Shown: positions 9,063-18,013, counted from the stretch's first letter. The stretch: 64,000 nucleotides of DNA from Cytophagales bacterium (GCA_022360055.1 JAKSDO010000152.1:1-64000); one strand, 5' to 3'. Program-made: numbers and translations. The notes: generated from the letters alone by a model not told the origin.

Positions 9063-12000
9063 CTAATCCGGTTTCCCGTAACCTCCACCCCCGGGCGTTT
9101 CAACACGGATGGCATCGCCCTTTTTCACTTCAATGGTCTCTGATCCCTTGAGCACTTGCTGACTTCCGTCTGGTCTTATAAGTACTTGTTTCCCAGGCAA
9201 ACCCGCTTCTCCTCCATTCATGCCATAAGGTCGTTCACTCCGGTGCTGGCTCAGCATAGTAAGGGTTACATCTTCCTTGAAGCGAATCTGCCGAACAATC
9301 CCGTTTCCGCCGCTCCATACTCCTCTTCCTCCGGAATCATGTCGAATTCCGATGCTTTCTATTACTACCGGATACCGGAATTCCATCACTTCCGGATCGG
9401 TAATTTTCGTATTGGTCATATGCTGGTGCACGGCATCTGCACCATTAAATCCGCTCCCTGCCCCTGCTCCTCCGCCAATAGTTTCATAAAAGCCAAAATC
9501 ACTATTTCCAAAAATCAGGTTGTTCATTGTTCCCTGACTACACGCCGCAAGTTTTAAGGCTTTGAGCAAGGTGTCGACTATCCGCTGGCTGGTTTCTGTA
9601 TTGCCGCCAACTACCGCGGGAGATCTTTCGGGATCTTTATGGAATACCGGATTGAGCATACATTCCGGAACTTTTATACGTACATGCTTCATAATGCCTT
9701 CGTTCAGAGGAAGAGGCTCCTCCAGCATCAGCCTCAGCACATACATGACAGCGCTATTGAGTATGGCTAAATTAGCATTTAAGTTTCCCGGATGGGTCGA
9801 TGAAGTTCCTCCAAAATCAAATACAATTTGAGAATCCGATTTGGATATTTCTACATTTATCCGGGAACCATCATCGAGGAACTCCTCGGCAAGCCACTTG
9901 TCGTTAGTAAGTTTTTTAAATGTATTAAAAATGGATCTGCCACTGTAGTCCAGCAGACGTCCCATGTATTTCTCTACAGTTTCCCTTCCATAGCAATCAC
10001 ACAAAGATACAATACCGTCCCGACCCGTTTTTACAGATGCCAAAGCGCCGTTCAGATCGGCCAGATTTTCTTCCAATGCCCTTGTAGGGTATTTACATTC
10101 GGAAAGCAGCGCTTTGATTTTTGCCCATTGCGGCCGGTGATTTTTAACCAGGTGGGCCGGTTCTATGACCACCCCTTCTTCTGCCAGCACTTTGGCGTTT
10201 GCAGGCATAGATCCGGGGGTAATGCCACCCAATTCCGCATGATGCGCGCGATTGCATACGAATGCTACAAGTTTTTTCTCATAGAACACAGGCGCTATAA
10301 GCGTAACATCGGGAAGATGCGAACCTCCGTATGCGGGATGATTCGTAACGACTACATCTCCTGCATTCAGGAGTAAATTCTCCATTACCTTCCTTACACA
10401 GACCCCAAGGCTGCCCAGGTGTACCGGAATATGTGGTGCATTTGCGACCAGATATCCTTTGGAGTTCAAAACCGCACACGAAAAATCCAGGCGATCCTTA
10501 ACATTGACCGAAAATGATGTACGTTGCAAGATAGCGCCCATATCATCCGCAACAGATTTGAACCTGTTTGTAAAAAGTTCCAGTTCTGCCTTTTCAGAAA
10601 AACGGATCCCTTCTCCACTTGAAGATTTGGTCTTCTCGAGAATCGCATTTTTCTCGCCATGAATGGAAAGCTTCCATTGTTGATTTACAAAAACGGTAGA
10701 GTTATTGCTCATTAAGAGCGCCGGACCTGGAATTCGGGCGCCCAAATTTAATCTTTCCCACCTGAAAACAGGGATGTCTTTCCAGGACCCGGAAACAAAA
10801 CATCTTGATCGGTCGTAAGCAGCGGGTTTGTACAACGAAAGGTCAATTTGGCTGTTTTGGGTATCAACGGTTCTTGAGGCCGCTATCAGTTTAATAGACT
10901 CGATTTCTATTTCTTCATTTTCAAGCCAATGTCCATAGAGTTGTTCATATGATTTTTTAAACAGATCAACCAACGGACGTTCGTCGAAATCGACCTCGAG
11001 TACATTTTCCTGACCTTTAAACCTTAAATAAACCAATCTGTTCCTGATGTAAACCTGAGAAGCGGATATTCCCTCAAGCTCGAGAAGCTTGCGGGCCTCA
11101 AGATCCATTTCCCCGAAATATCCCTTGAGGTGATGTTCGATCTCCTTTAATCCAATCAACAACTGCCGGCTGACGATTCGTTCTATTTCGGCATTTCCAA
11201 TACCATATGCGCTCAGCAAACCGGCATCGAACGGTATTATTATTTTTTTGATACCTAGTAAATCCGCTACGGCACAGGCGTGTTGGCCACCTGCCCCTCC
11301 AAAAGCCAACAGTGTATATTCCGAAGGATTATAGCCCTTGCTAATGGAAATTTTCCTTATAGCTTCCGCCATTTTCTCATTCGCCACCCGAAGAAATCCC
11401 AACAGGATTTCTTCATCTGTTTCGTATCTATCTATGCCAGCAATGATGCTCTTAAATGCATCTTTAGCTTTTGAGGAATTTAGCGGAATGCTGAAGTTGC
11501 GCTCATCGATTCTACCCAAAAGCAGGTTAATATCCGTAATTGCCAAAGGTCCCTCGTTTCCGTAACATGCCGGACCCGGAAAAGCCCCGGCACTCTCGGG
11601 ACCTACGGATAATTTACATCCGTCAAATTTGCAGATGGATCCGCCGCCCGCTGCTACGGTCTCAATAGCCAGCGAATGGCCAAACATGGAAATCCTATTT
11701 ATCTCGGTGACATAATTATAATCATATTTACCGGCAAACCGTGAAACATCTGTGCTGGTTCCTCCCATATCGAATGTCAATATCTTATCAATTCCAAGCT
11801 TGTTTGCCACATTTACGGATCCGACAACTCCACCGGCAGGCCCGCTCAACAAACTATCCTTTGGCAGGAAAAGATCTGCATCCGACAGCCCGCCGGCGCT
11901 TGACATCACTTTGAGAGTCCCTTTTTTAATCCTGGATTTTACATTTTTTAGATACTCAACTATAATACCCGACAAATAGGCATTCACCACGGTTGTTTGC

Positions 12001-12815
12001 GCCCTTGAGATAATTCCCATTTCTTTCGCAAGGCCGGAGGATATTGAAATATTTCTAAAGCCGGCATCGGAAAGCTTTTTCTTCAGAAGGTCTTCATGAC
12101 GGGTATCGTGACAACTGTTCATCAGACAAATGGCCAGACAATCCAATTCAGCTTTTTTAAGCTCGGAAATCAGACGCGCAATTGAAGATTCATCGAGTGC
12201 TTCAATGATCCGGCCCAGGGCATCTATCCTTCCACCAACCTCAAAAGCTTTCGAATATAGTGGCTTTTCTTTCCGGACATTCAAGGCAAATAAATCCGGT
12301 CTTTGCTGGGTGCCGACTTCTAGAAGATCCTTCAAGCCCAGAGTAGTTATAAATCCTACATGAGATCCTGTCTTTTCCAGCAAGGCATTGGTGCCCTTCG
12401 TTGATCCCAGGCGCATGTTTATCGGGGGGAGCTGATCGTCAAGAGTACTTCCGGTCACCAGCCTTACCGCCAAAATCGGCGCTTCTTCATTACATAATAT
12501 TTCAAAACCACCTTGCCCGAGCACTCCCGGGTCCTTGTCAATCTTTATTTTGCCCGACCTGATGTCCGATGAAACAATAGAAAAAGTTTTCGACGGAATC
12601 TTATCAATTCTGAGTATGTAGTTATGAAATATATCCATGTCCGTTGGCCATGAAACCGAAACAGACAACTCATTCTTGATACTGCCGAGGATCGTACCTC
12701 TCAACCGCCCGCTGCTTAAAACCTTTGCCCGGTATAAATCCCCAATCGGATCATAAGCTATGCAATCCGTGAAGGTTCCCCCCGTATCAATCCATATTTT
12801 CCAATGTTTCTCCAA
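9063..12815 (-). CDS. Fused 5-oxoprolinase / hydantoinase (HyuA-HyuB type)
   Basis: A 1250-residue single-chain protein. The N-terminal half is the HyuA/OplA ATPase-like part: 'WIDTGGTFTDCIAYDPIG' at residues ~8-25, then 'GSTKGTNALLE', 'DMGGTSTDVS' and 'FGGAGGQHACAVADLLGI'. From ~730 the HyuB part begins ('LFTNRFKSVADDMGAILQRT') and ends with 'ETPGGGGYGKP', the family's closing signature. Fusions of this size are the form of ATP-dependent 5-oxoprolinase, which opens 5-oxoproline to glutamate; hydantoin or other lactams are alternatives. The start appears to be TTG: the only nearby ATG (12822) is out of frame, and an in-frame stop lies at about 12852-12854. Cytoplasmic. Confidence 0.9.
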   Translation of the reverse strand: MEKHWKIWIDTGGTFTDCIAYDPIGDLYRAKVLSSGRLRGTILGSIKNELSVSVSWPTDMDIFHNYILRIDKIPSKTFSIVSSDIRSGKIKIDKDPGVLGQGGFEILCNEEAPILAVRLVTGSTLDDQLPPINMRLGSTKGTNALLEKTGSHVGFITTLGLKDLLEVGTQQRPDLFALNVRKEKPLYSKAFEVGGRIDALGRIIEALDESSIARLISELKKAELDCLAICLMNSCHDTRHEDLLKKKLSDAGFRNISISSGLAKEMGIISRAQTTVVNAYLSGIIVEYLKNVKSRIKKGTLKVMSSAGGLSDADLFLPKDSLLSGPAGGVVGSVNVANKLGIDKILTFDMGGTSTDVSRFAGKYDYNYVTEINRISMFGHSLAIETVAAGGGSICKFDGCKLSVGPESAGAFPGPACYGNEGPLAITDINLLLGRIDERNFSIPLNSSKAKDAFKSIIAGIDRYETDEEILLGFLRVANEKMAEAIRKISISKGYNPSEYTLLAFGGAGGQHACAVADLLGIKKIIIPFDAGLLSAYGIGNAEIERIVSRQLLIGLKEIEHHLKGYFGEMDLEARKLLELEGISASQVYIRNRLVYLRFKGQENVLEVDFDERPLVDLFKKSYEQLYGHWLENEEIEIESIKLIAASRTVDTQNSQIDLSLYKPAAYDRSRCFVSGSWKDIPVFRWERLNLGARIPGPALLMSNNSTVFVNQQWKLSIHGEKNAILEKTKSSSGEGIRFSEKAELELFTNRFKSVADDMGAILQRTSFSVNVKDRLDFSCAVLNSKGYLVANAPHIPVHLGSLGVCVRKVMENLLLNAGDVVVTNHPAYGGSHLPDVTLIAPVFYEKKLVAFVCNRAHHAELGGITPGSMPANAKVLAEEGVVIEPAHLVKNHRPQWAKIKALLSECKYPTRALEENLADLNGALASVKTGRDGIVSLCDCYGRETVEKYMGRLLDYSGRSIFNTFKKLTNDKWLAEEFLDDGSRINVEISKSDSQIVFDFGGTSSTHPGNLNANLAILNSAVMYVLRLMLEEPLPLNEGIMKHVRIKVPECMLNPVFHKDPERSPAVVGGNTETSQRIVDTLLKALKLAACSQGTMNNLIFGNSDFGFYETIGGGAGAGSGFNGADAVHQHMTNTKITDPEVMEFRYPVVIESIGIRHDSGGRGVWSGGNGIVRQIRFKEDVTLTMLSQHRSERPYGMNGGEAGLPGKQVLIRPDGSQQVLKGSETIEVKKGDAIRVETPGGGGYGKPD

Positions 12816-12978
12816 GAGCCATTTTTTTAGTAGACTTTCAATGCCGCAAAATCAATACATAATTTGGCAATTTTACTTAAAACATAGATAACTTTTTGAT
12901 GAGAATCTTTTCAGAAAAATAATTAACGCTTCATTCAAAAAGAAAGCATATCTTTTTTAACATTTGCAATATTATATA

Positions 12979-12986
12979 TAATTTTG
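12979..12986 (+). promoter_or_regulatory. Candidate Bacteroidota promoter -7 box (TAATTTTG)
   Basis: TAATTTTG fits TAnnTTTG and lies 51 bases before the ATG of the small conserved protein. No clean TTG at the -33 distance is present (a T-run stands there), so the site is only probable. Confidence 0.4.
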
Positions 12987-13037
12987 TGCAATATTCAGAT
13001 GACTATTAGAAAATTATTAAAAATTTGTTAATTAACT

Positions 13038-13322
13038 ATGTACACAATGAGTGACGCTAAACAAAACCAAAAAATCGAAAAGGCATGTGCCGCTGCCTTT
13101 GATAAATTCCAAAAGATGGGCCTTGACAAATATGCAGATATTCAATCAAAACTGGAATATGTACTGGGCAGTTACCGTTATGACGGCAATCCTGTAGGAT
13201 TATATGAATACGGGGCAGTTGCGCTAAAAGAACTGAAAAAGCACAAAAAAGCCAATCCAAGGCTCGTTTCGAAAAAGCTTATTGAAGATCTCGAAAAAGC
13301 TTTAAAGAATAAAGGCCGGTAG
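13038..13322 (+). CDS. Small conserved protein of unknown function
   Basis: 94 residues (91 if translation starts at the second ATG, 13047). It is strongly basic, helical and soluble, with no signal peptide or Cys pair. It consists of an N-terminal helix rich in Lys and Glu, a central 'YVLGSYRYDGNPVGLYEYG' stretch that looks like a conserved core, and a Lys-rich C-terminal helix. I do not recognise a characterised family; its size and character resemble small proteins found in Cytophagales genomes. A -7 box lies upstream, and its own stop codon is inside a terminator-like hairpin, so it is probably transcribed alone. No function is assigned. Confidence 0.75.
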   Translation: MYTMSDAKQNQKIEKACAAAFDKFQKMGLDKYADIQSKLEYVLGSYRYDGNPVGLYEYGAVALKELKKHKKANPRLVSKKLIEDLEKALKNKGR

Positions 13323-13335
13323 CAGCCGGCTTTTT
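13315..13335 (+). terminator. Intrinsic terminator overlapping the stop codon
   Basis: GCCGG (13315-13319) pairs with CCGGC (13326-13330) around a six-base loop, followed by five T. The TAG of the small gene lies in the loop. The stem is short but G+C-only. It also separates this gene from the convergent rluD, whose stop is at 13334. Confidence 0.6.
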
Positions 13336-14362
13336 ATGTATAATGCACATAGTTTTCCCACTTGGCCAATACCTCCACAAAATCCTCCGGGAGACCACAT
13401 TCAAAGTTCATCTGCTTCTCGGATATGGGATGAATAAATCCTAACGATTTAGCATGCAAGGCCTGCCTGGGCATTATTTTAAAACAGTTTTCGACAAACG
13501 ATTTATACTTGGAAAACCGTGTTCCTCTCAAAATCCTGTCTCCGCCATAGGTAGCGTCTCCGAAAAGAGGATGACCGATGTATTTCATATGAGCTCTGAT
13601 CTGGTGCGTTCTTCCTGTTTCCAGGTTGCATTTTATGAGCGATACGTATCTAAGCTCCTTAAGCGTTTTATAATGCGTAATAGCATGCCGCCCCATATCT
13701 CCACCGGGGAAGGCAATCGTAAGTTTTCTGTCTTTCGGACTTCTTCCTATATTTACGCGGATCGTGCCTGATTTGTCTTTGAGTTCCCCCCAAACAAGTG
13801 CCCAATAGGTACGCTCTATGGAATGATCAAAAAACTGTTTTGCGAGACCGGTCATGGCTTCCTCCGATTTTGCTATTACCAATAACCCTGAAGTATCTTT
13901 GTCAATTCGATGAACAAGTCCGGGTCTGCCTTCATTACTCGGCAATTCCGGCAGCCGGGCAAAATGATAAGCGAGTGCATTCACCAGAGTTCCGGACCAG
14001 TTTTGATAAGCCGGATGCACCACCATTCCGGCAGGCTTATTCACTACCAGCAAATGATCATCTTCATAAAGAATATCAAGAGGTATATTTTCAGGAACAA
14101 TTTCGGTTTCCCTTGGGGGTTCCGGAAGAGAAACTACGACCACGTCGTTTGCCCTTACTTTATAGTTGGATTTTATCCTCTGATCATTTACCAAAACAAA
14201 TCCCATTTTTATCGCTCCCTGTATTTTGTTCCTGGTGGTATTGGAGATGCGCTCAAACAAAAATTTGTCAATGCGTAAGGCCTGTTGACCAGCGTCTACC
14301 TGTATCCGGTGATGTTCAAATAGCTCATCGCTCTCCTGATCAAATTTATCTTCGTCATACAT
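13334..14362 (-). CDS. rluD: 23S rRNA pseudouridine synthase, RluA/RluD family
   Basis: 342 residues. An S4 RNA-binding domain covers residues ~22-85 ('LRIDKFLFERISNTTRNKIQ'), followed by the pseudouridine synthase fold. The catalytic motif 'VHRIDKDTSGLLVIAKS' holds the essential Asp of H-R-x-D-x-x-T-S-G. 'DDHLLVVNKPAGMVVHP' and 'LETGRTHQIRAHM' are also standard. RluD modifies helix 69 of 23S rRNA; assignment among RluA, RluC and RluD rests on the S4 domain and length and is likely but not certain. The neighbouring small gene converges on it and the deaminase gene diverges from it across 55 bases. Confidence 0.92.
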   Translation of the reverse strand: MYDEDKFDQESDELFEHHRIQVDAGQQALRIDKFLFERISNTTRNKIQGAIKMGFVLVNDQRIKSNYKVRANDVVVVSLPEPPRETEIVPENIPLDILYEDDHLLVVNKPAGMVVHPAYQNWSGTLVNALAYHFARLPELPSNEGRPGLVHRIDKDTSGLLVIAKSEEAMTGLAKQFFDHSIERTYWALVWGELKDKSGTIRVNIGRSPKDRKLTIAFPGGDMGRHAITHYKTLKELRYVSLIKCNLETGRTHQIRAHMKYIGHPLFGDATYGGDRILRGTRFSKYKSFVENCFKIMPRQALHAKSLGFIHPISEKQMNFECGLPEDFVEVLAKWENYVHYT

Positions 14363-14417
14363 GAGGATGGTAAAATTATGGAATTTTCATGAATAATCTT
14401 TTGATTATATTGGCAGC

Positions 14418-15335
14418 ATGTTCGATAAAACCATATCCACTCCAATTATTAAAATCCATGATGAAAGCATAGAAAAACATGGGCTCGAATTATATATTAA
14501 GCGAGAAGATCTCAACGATGCGTATATTTCGGGGAACAAATACCGAAAGCTTAAATACAACCTTTTGTTTGCTAAGAAACAAGGGTATGAAACATTGCTC
14601 ACATTCGGGGGGGCCTATTCCAATCATATCCATGCCGTTGCATATGCGGGTTTCAAACATGGGTTCAAAACCATTGGTATCATTCGGGGGGAGGAAACTT
14701 TGCCACACAATCCAACGCTACAAGAGGCTGCATATTTCGGTATGAAATTTTACTACGTTTCCAGATCGGAATATCGAAATAAAACCAGTATCGAATTCAT
14801 AAGCAACCTAAAAAAGCAATTTGGAGGGTTTTACTTAATTCCCGAAGGAGGGTCAAATCTGTTGGCGGTAAAAGGATGCGCAGAAATTCTCGATAAGGAC
14901 GAAAAAAAATTCAATCACATTTGCTGTGCTTGCGGAACGGGAGGAACCATTGCCGGGTTAATTTCAAGCTTGGGCGGATCAAATATGGTATGGGGGTTCC
15001 CCGCCTTAAAAAACGGAGGGTTTCTCAAAAAGGATATCTCCAGGCTGATATCCGAATACACCCCTGCTTCCCACAACAATTGGAACTTGATATTGGATTA
15101 TCATTTCGGAGGCTATGCAAAATTTGCTCCCGAATTAATCGATTTTATAAACCAATTTAAGCGAAACCATTCCATTCAATTGGATCCGATATACACAGGC
15201 AAGATGCTATATGGCATATTCGACAAGGTCGGCAAAGGCTTTTTCCCGCCAAACGAAAAAATATTAGCCATTCACACCGGTGGTGTTCAAGGCATTAAAG
15301 GATTCAATGAACGTTTTGGAAATTTATTAAAATGA
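14418..15335 (+). CDS. PLP-dependent ACC deaminase / D-cysteine desulfhydrase family protein
   Basis: 305 residues of the tryptophan-synthase-beta (fold type II) PLP enzymes. The PLP lysine lies in 'ISGNKYRKLKYNL'; 'FGGAYSNHIHAVAYAG' is the substrate-carboxylate loop, and 'CACGTGGTIAGLI' is the phosphate-binding glycine loop. Relatives deaminate 1-aminocyclopropane-1-carboxylate or D-cysteine; most bacterial members of this length act on D-cysteine, so that is the likelier role, not proven here. It is a single gene on the plus strand, ending just before the convergent TonB paralogue (5-base gap). No terminator is visible. Confidence 0.88.
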   Translation: MFDKTISTPIIKIHDESIEKHGLELYIKREDLNDAYISGNKYRKLKYNLLFAKKQGYETLLTFGGAYSNHIHAVAYAGFKHGFKTIGIIRGEETLPHNPTLQEAAYFGMKFYYVSRSEYRNKTSIEFISNLKKQFGGFYLIPEGGSNLLAVKGCAEILDKDEKKFNHICCACGTGGTIAGLISSLGGSNMVWGFPALKNGGFLKKDISRLISEYTPASHNNWNLILDYHFGGYAKFAPELIDFINQFKRNHSIQLDPIYTGKMLYGIFDKVGKGFFPPNEKILAIHTGGVQGIKGFNERFGNLLK

Positions 15336-15340
15336 CCGGT

Positions 15341-16171
15341 CTAATGGTCCAGAATTTTGAACATGATTGGCATTATCATACGCACCCTCACCGCTCTGCC
15401 GCGCTGCTTTCCCGGATTCCATTTCGGAGCGGAAGAAATCACTCTTACGGCTTCTTCATCGCAACCGCCGCCAATACCTTTAATTGCCTTCACGTCTGTC
15501 AAGGATCCGTCTTTTTCTACGACAAATTCAACAAATACCCTTCCTTCAAGTCCTATCCTTCTGGCCTTTGCAGGATACTCAAGATTTGAAGAAACGTACT
15601 CGTAAAAGGCTTTTATTCCTCCTTCCGGGGACGGTTGCTCCTCAACGATTGTGAAAATCTCATCCGCCTTTTCTTCAGGAATGGATCCGTTATCCAGGTC
15701 TTTAAAGACCACTTCCTCAATTCGGGTATCTTCCGTCATTTCGATGTCGAGGTTTATCTCAATTTCTTCGATGATCTCTTCATCATCAACCTCAATAATT
15801 TTTGGAATGCTTACCTGTACCGGAGGCCTCTGGATCTGTTGGGTTTGAGGAACCTCAATCAGATCTTCGAAGTTCCTGGGGTGTAATTCAAGATCTACTT
15901 CGGATCCATTTTCTTGAATTCTCCATTCAAACATCCCAATAACCAATACTAAACTCAGACATAAGCTGATGGAAGAAATCAATAGACCAGAGGCTTGTTT
16001 CTTTTGGTCTTTAAACTTCTTTACGGAAATTAGTTCGGAAATATAAGAAGAGAAACTTGCAACTCTCCGGGATAGGAGATGATGCCCTTGCGGATCTTCT
16101 ACCAGAAACTCATGGATTTTTTGCTCCGGCTTGCCGGATCTTTTTTGTGATTTTTTATGAACTGTTTTCAT
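15341..16171 (-). CDS. TonB-family energy transducer, paralogue 2
   Basis: 276 residues: a ~60-residue cytoplasmic N-terminus, one membrane helix ('ISLCLSLVLVIGMF', ~71-84), an acidic periplasmic spacer with little proline, and a C-terminal TonB domain over ~190-276 ('YPAKARRIGLEGRVFVEFVVEKDG...VKAIKGIGGGCDEEAVRV'). TonB proteins pass the energy of the inner-membrane gradient to outer-membrane receptors. It is closely similar to the 225-residue gene upstream, from which a strong terminator separates it, but it has a longer cytoplasmic tail and lacks the neighbour's proline run. This suggests duplication followed by divergence. Confidence 0.88.
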   Translation of the reverse strand: MKTVHKKSQKRSGKPEQKIHEFLVEDPQGHHLLSRRVASFSSYISELISVKKFKDQKKQASGLLISSISLCLSLVLVIGMFEWRIQENGSEVDLELHPRNFEDLIEVPQTQQIQRPPVQVSIPKIIEVDDEEIIEEIEINLDIEMTEDTRIEEVVFKDLDNGSIPEEKADEIFTIVEEQPSPEGGIKAFYEYVSSNLEYPAKARRIGLEGRVFVEFVVEKDGSLTDVKAIKGIGGGCDEEAVRVISSAPKWNPGKQRGRAVRVRMIMPIMFKILDH

Positions 16172-16380
16172 CGTACCGAGATTTTTAAGTTGAACAATAT
16201 TTATTAATCGCCACTGTCAACTAAATTGGTTCTGTTGTCAGATTTTAAACCAATACATACATCTCGGGTAAAATTTTCAACATATAATCTTTGTCTTACT
16301 ATATTTTACGAATTTGAAAAAGAAGGAGTTGTTATTGCATCGAATTAACCCGAAAAATTCCGCGTTAAAAAGGGGTAAAA

Positions 16381-16414
16381 AATAAAAAACCCGGGCTCTT
16401 TAATGAACCCGGGC
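16381..16414 (-). terminator. Rho-independent terminator of the first TonB gene
   Basis: On the minus strand CCCGGGTTC pairs with GAGCCCGGG (nine pairs with one U-G) around a six-base loop, followed by TTTTTTATTTTTT. This is a textbook terminator. It lies between the two TonB paralogues and would stop read-through from the first into the second. Confidence 0.85.
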
Positions 16415-16438
16415 TACAAGATTTATTTCTTTCCGGTA

Positions 16439-17116
16439 TTATCCCAGCTTAAATGTTATAGGCAAAATCATTCTCACTTTCACAGCACGCCCTCTTTGCT
16501 TTCCGGGCTTCCATTTTGGAGCGCCTTTAATTACCCGGACAGCTTCTTCATCGCATCCGGCGCCAATACCTTTGACAGCCTGAACTTCCGTAAGGGAGCC
16601 GTCCTTATCAACAACAAACTGTACGAATACCTTTCCTTCAATACCCATTCTTCGAGCCTGTGCGGGATATTTCAACTTCTTCTGTACATATTGATAAAAT
16701 GCGGCCATTCCTCCGTTAGGAGCCGGCTGATCTTCAACAATTGTAAATACCTCATCAACTTCTTCTTCCTCGGGTGCCTCTTCAAAAACCACTTCTTCAA
16801 TTACGGTTTCTTCTGTCATCTCAACATCGAGGTCAATTTCAATTTCTTCTTCAATTTCCTCTTCATCCGGAACTTCTATAATTTCCGGCTGCACCTTTTT
16901 GGGCGGAGGGGGAGGTGGCTGCTGAGTCTGTGGAATATCCATTAAATCTTCAAATTCTTCAGCTTCGGCTGTAAGATTGACCTGGCTGCCATCATCATAT
17001 ACCTTTTTCTCAAAGGCAAAGATTACTAACAACAAACTAACTACAAGACCGACATTTAAAAATAAACCAGTAGTTTTGGTCAGGTCTGCTTTTGGGTTTT
17101 TTTTGCTTTCAACCAT
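16439..17116 (-). CDS. tonB: TonB-family energy transducer, paralogue 1
   Basis: 225 residues: a short cytoplasmic tail, a membrane helix at ~18-38 ('LFLNVGLVVSLLLVIFAF'), a proline run ('QQPPPPPPKK') and a Glu-rich spacer, then a C-terminal TonB domain from ~140 ('YPAQARRMGIEGKVFVQFVV', then 'GIGAGCDEEAVRV', 'PKWKPGKQRGRAVKV'). It energises SusC-like outer-membrane importers with ExbB and ExbD, which are not in this window. It lies downstream of vanZ in the sprA-gcvH-vanZ-tonB order common in Bacteroidota, here with two promoter-like boxes of its own. Confidence 0.9.
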   Translation of the reverse strand: MVESKKNPKADLTKTTGLFLNVGLVVSLLLVIFAFEKKVYDDGSQVNLTAEAEEFEDLMDIPQTQQPPPPPPKKVQPEIIEVPDEEEIEEEIEIDLDVEMTEETVIEEVVFEEAPEEEEVDEVFTIVEDQPAPNGGMAAFYQYVQKKLKYPAQARRMGIEGKVFVQFVVDKDGSLTEVQAVKGIGAGCDEEAVRVIKGAPKWKPGKQRGRAVKVRMILPITFKLG

Positions 17117-17172
17117 CTATCTGTTACTTAAAGTTGTATCATAAACCACGGATTGCACATGCACCCGAATTA

Positions 17173-17204
17173 CAAAAATACAAATATAATTGAATTGATC
17201 TCAA
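17173..17204 (-). promoter_or_regulatory. Candidate promoter(s) of tonB
   Basis: On the minus strand TATATTTG (17181-17188) and TATTTTTG (17173-17180) stand back to back. TTG at 17202-17204 is 21 bases from the second box and TTG at 17206-17208 is 17 bases from the first. Either could be the -7 element; use of both is possible. Confidence 0.5.
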
Positions 17205-17575
17205 TCAAAAGAAAATTTATAAATCAATACAAATATTGCATATCCAATGAAAACACCTAAAAAATTAAACGTCAAATCATAAAAATTCGCATGTCGACCC
17301 GGTATAATCGCCTGCACAAGTTCAAGTACGCCGGCATATGAAGTCGAAATAATCAAACTATACTTTACCGGATTTGATTTTAACAAAGAAAAGGAGCCTT
17401 GTTTTGTAAATCCGATGATCATCAAAAAGCTGAGTATGCAAAACACTCCCGAATGGGCCAGCTTGTCGAAACTAAAAAGGCCTCCAATTTCCGGCATTTG
17501 CTGTCCGGGCATGAGTATTAATAAAAAAATTGCAAGCGCCCAGAAAATTGTAAACAAATTATATTTTAAAAACAC
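17201..17575 (-). CDS. VanZ-like membrane protein
   Basis: 124 residues with four hydrophobic segments. The VanZ pattern is present: 'MPGQQMP', then 'FDKLAHSGVFCILSFLMIIGF' (conserved D-K-x-x-H), a middle helix with 'SYAGVLELVQAIIPGR' (E-x-x-Q-x-x-x-P-x-R) and 'DLTFNFLGVFIGY' (D-x-x-x-N-x-x-G). VanZ proteins have a poorly defined role at the envelope; in Bacteroidota this one commonly sits between gcvH and tonB. The start is GTG at 17575, since an in-frame stop is the codon just before it. It follows gcvH by 12 bases and is probably co-transcribed with it. Confidence 0.85.
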   Translation of the reverse strand: MFLKYNLFTIFWALAIFLLILMPGQQMPEIGGLFSFDKLAHSGVFCILSFLMIIGFTKQGSFSLLKSNPVKYSLIISTSYAGVLELVQAIIPGRHANFYDLTFNFLGVFIGYAIFVLIYKFSFD

Positions 17576-17587
17576 TTAACCTTCCGG

Positions 17588-17968
17588 TTAATCGGATACA
17601 AGTTGCTGATAATCCTCTGCCGTCAGGGTCTCCTCCAAACCGGAATCGTCCGACATCTCTACTTTGATCATCCATCCCTCCTCGTAAGGATCGGAATTGA
17701 CAATTTCGGGCTCCGATTCAAGAGCTTTGTTTATTTCGATTACTTTCCCGGATACAGGCATAAACAGATCCGATACGGTTTTTACGGCTTCCACTGTTCC
17801 AAAAACATCACCTATTGCAAGATCTTCTCCCTCAGTCTCAATCTCCACATACACAATATCACCCAACTCTTTTTGGGCAAAATCAGTAATCCCAACAACG
17901 GCATTTTTACCATCTACCTTGATCCATTCATGATCTTTGGTGTATTTTAATTTTTGAGGAATATTCAT
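17588..17968 (-). CDS. gcvH: Glycine cleavage system H protein
   Basis: 126 residues, the standard length. The lipoyl-lysine is K63 in 'GTVEAVKTVSDL', and 'YTKDHEWIKV' is the typical N-terminus. H protein carries the aminomethyl intermediate between the P, T and L proteins of glycine cleavage in the cytoplasm; none of those partners is in this window. Its position between sprA and vanZ is characteristic of Bacteroidota. A promoter with good -33 and -7 boxes lies at 17985-18013, straddling the end of the intergenic gap and ending close to the sprA stop. Confidence 0.96.
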   Translation of the reverse strand: MNIPQKLKYTKDHEWIKVDGKNAVVGITDFAQKELGDIVYVEIETEGEDLAIGDVFGTVEAVKTVSDLFMPVSGKVIEINKALESEPEIVNSDPYEEGWMIKVEMSDDSGLEETLTAEDYQQLVSD

Positions 17969-17984
17969 AACATTAATTTTTCTC

Positions 17985-18013
17985 CAAAATTAATACGGAT
18001 TTTAAGAGATCAA
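17985..18013 (-). promoter_or_regulatory. Promoter of gcvH-vanZ
   Basis: Read on the minus strand: TTG (18011-18013), an 18-base spacer, then TAATTTTG (17985-17992), matching the Bacteroidota TTG / TAnnTTTG consensus. The predicted transcript starts about 10-15 bases before the gcvH ATG. The -33 box lies four bases from the end of the sprA stop codon, so gcvH need not depend on the very long sprA transcript. Confidence 0.65.

Noticed and set aside
16172-16260. TTGACA-like sequence before the second TonB gene as a promoter
   Set aside because: It follows the E. coli consensus, not the Bacteroidota TTG/TAnnTTTG pattern seen elsewhere in the window.
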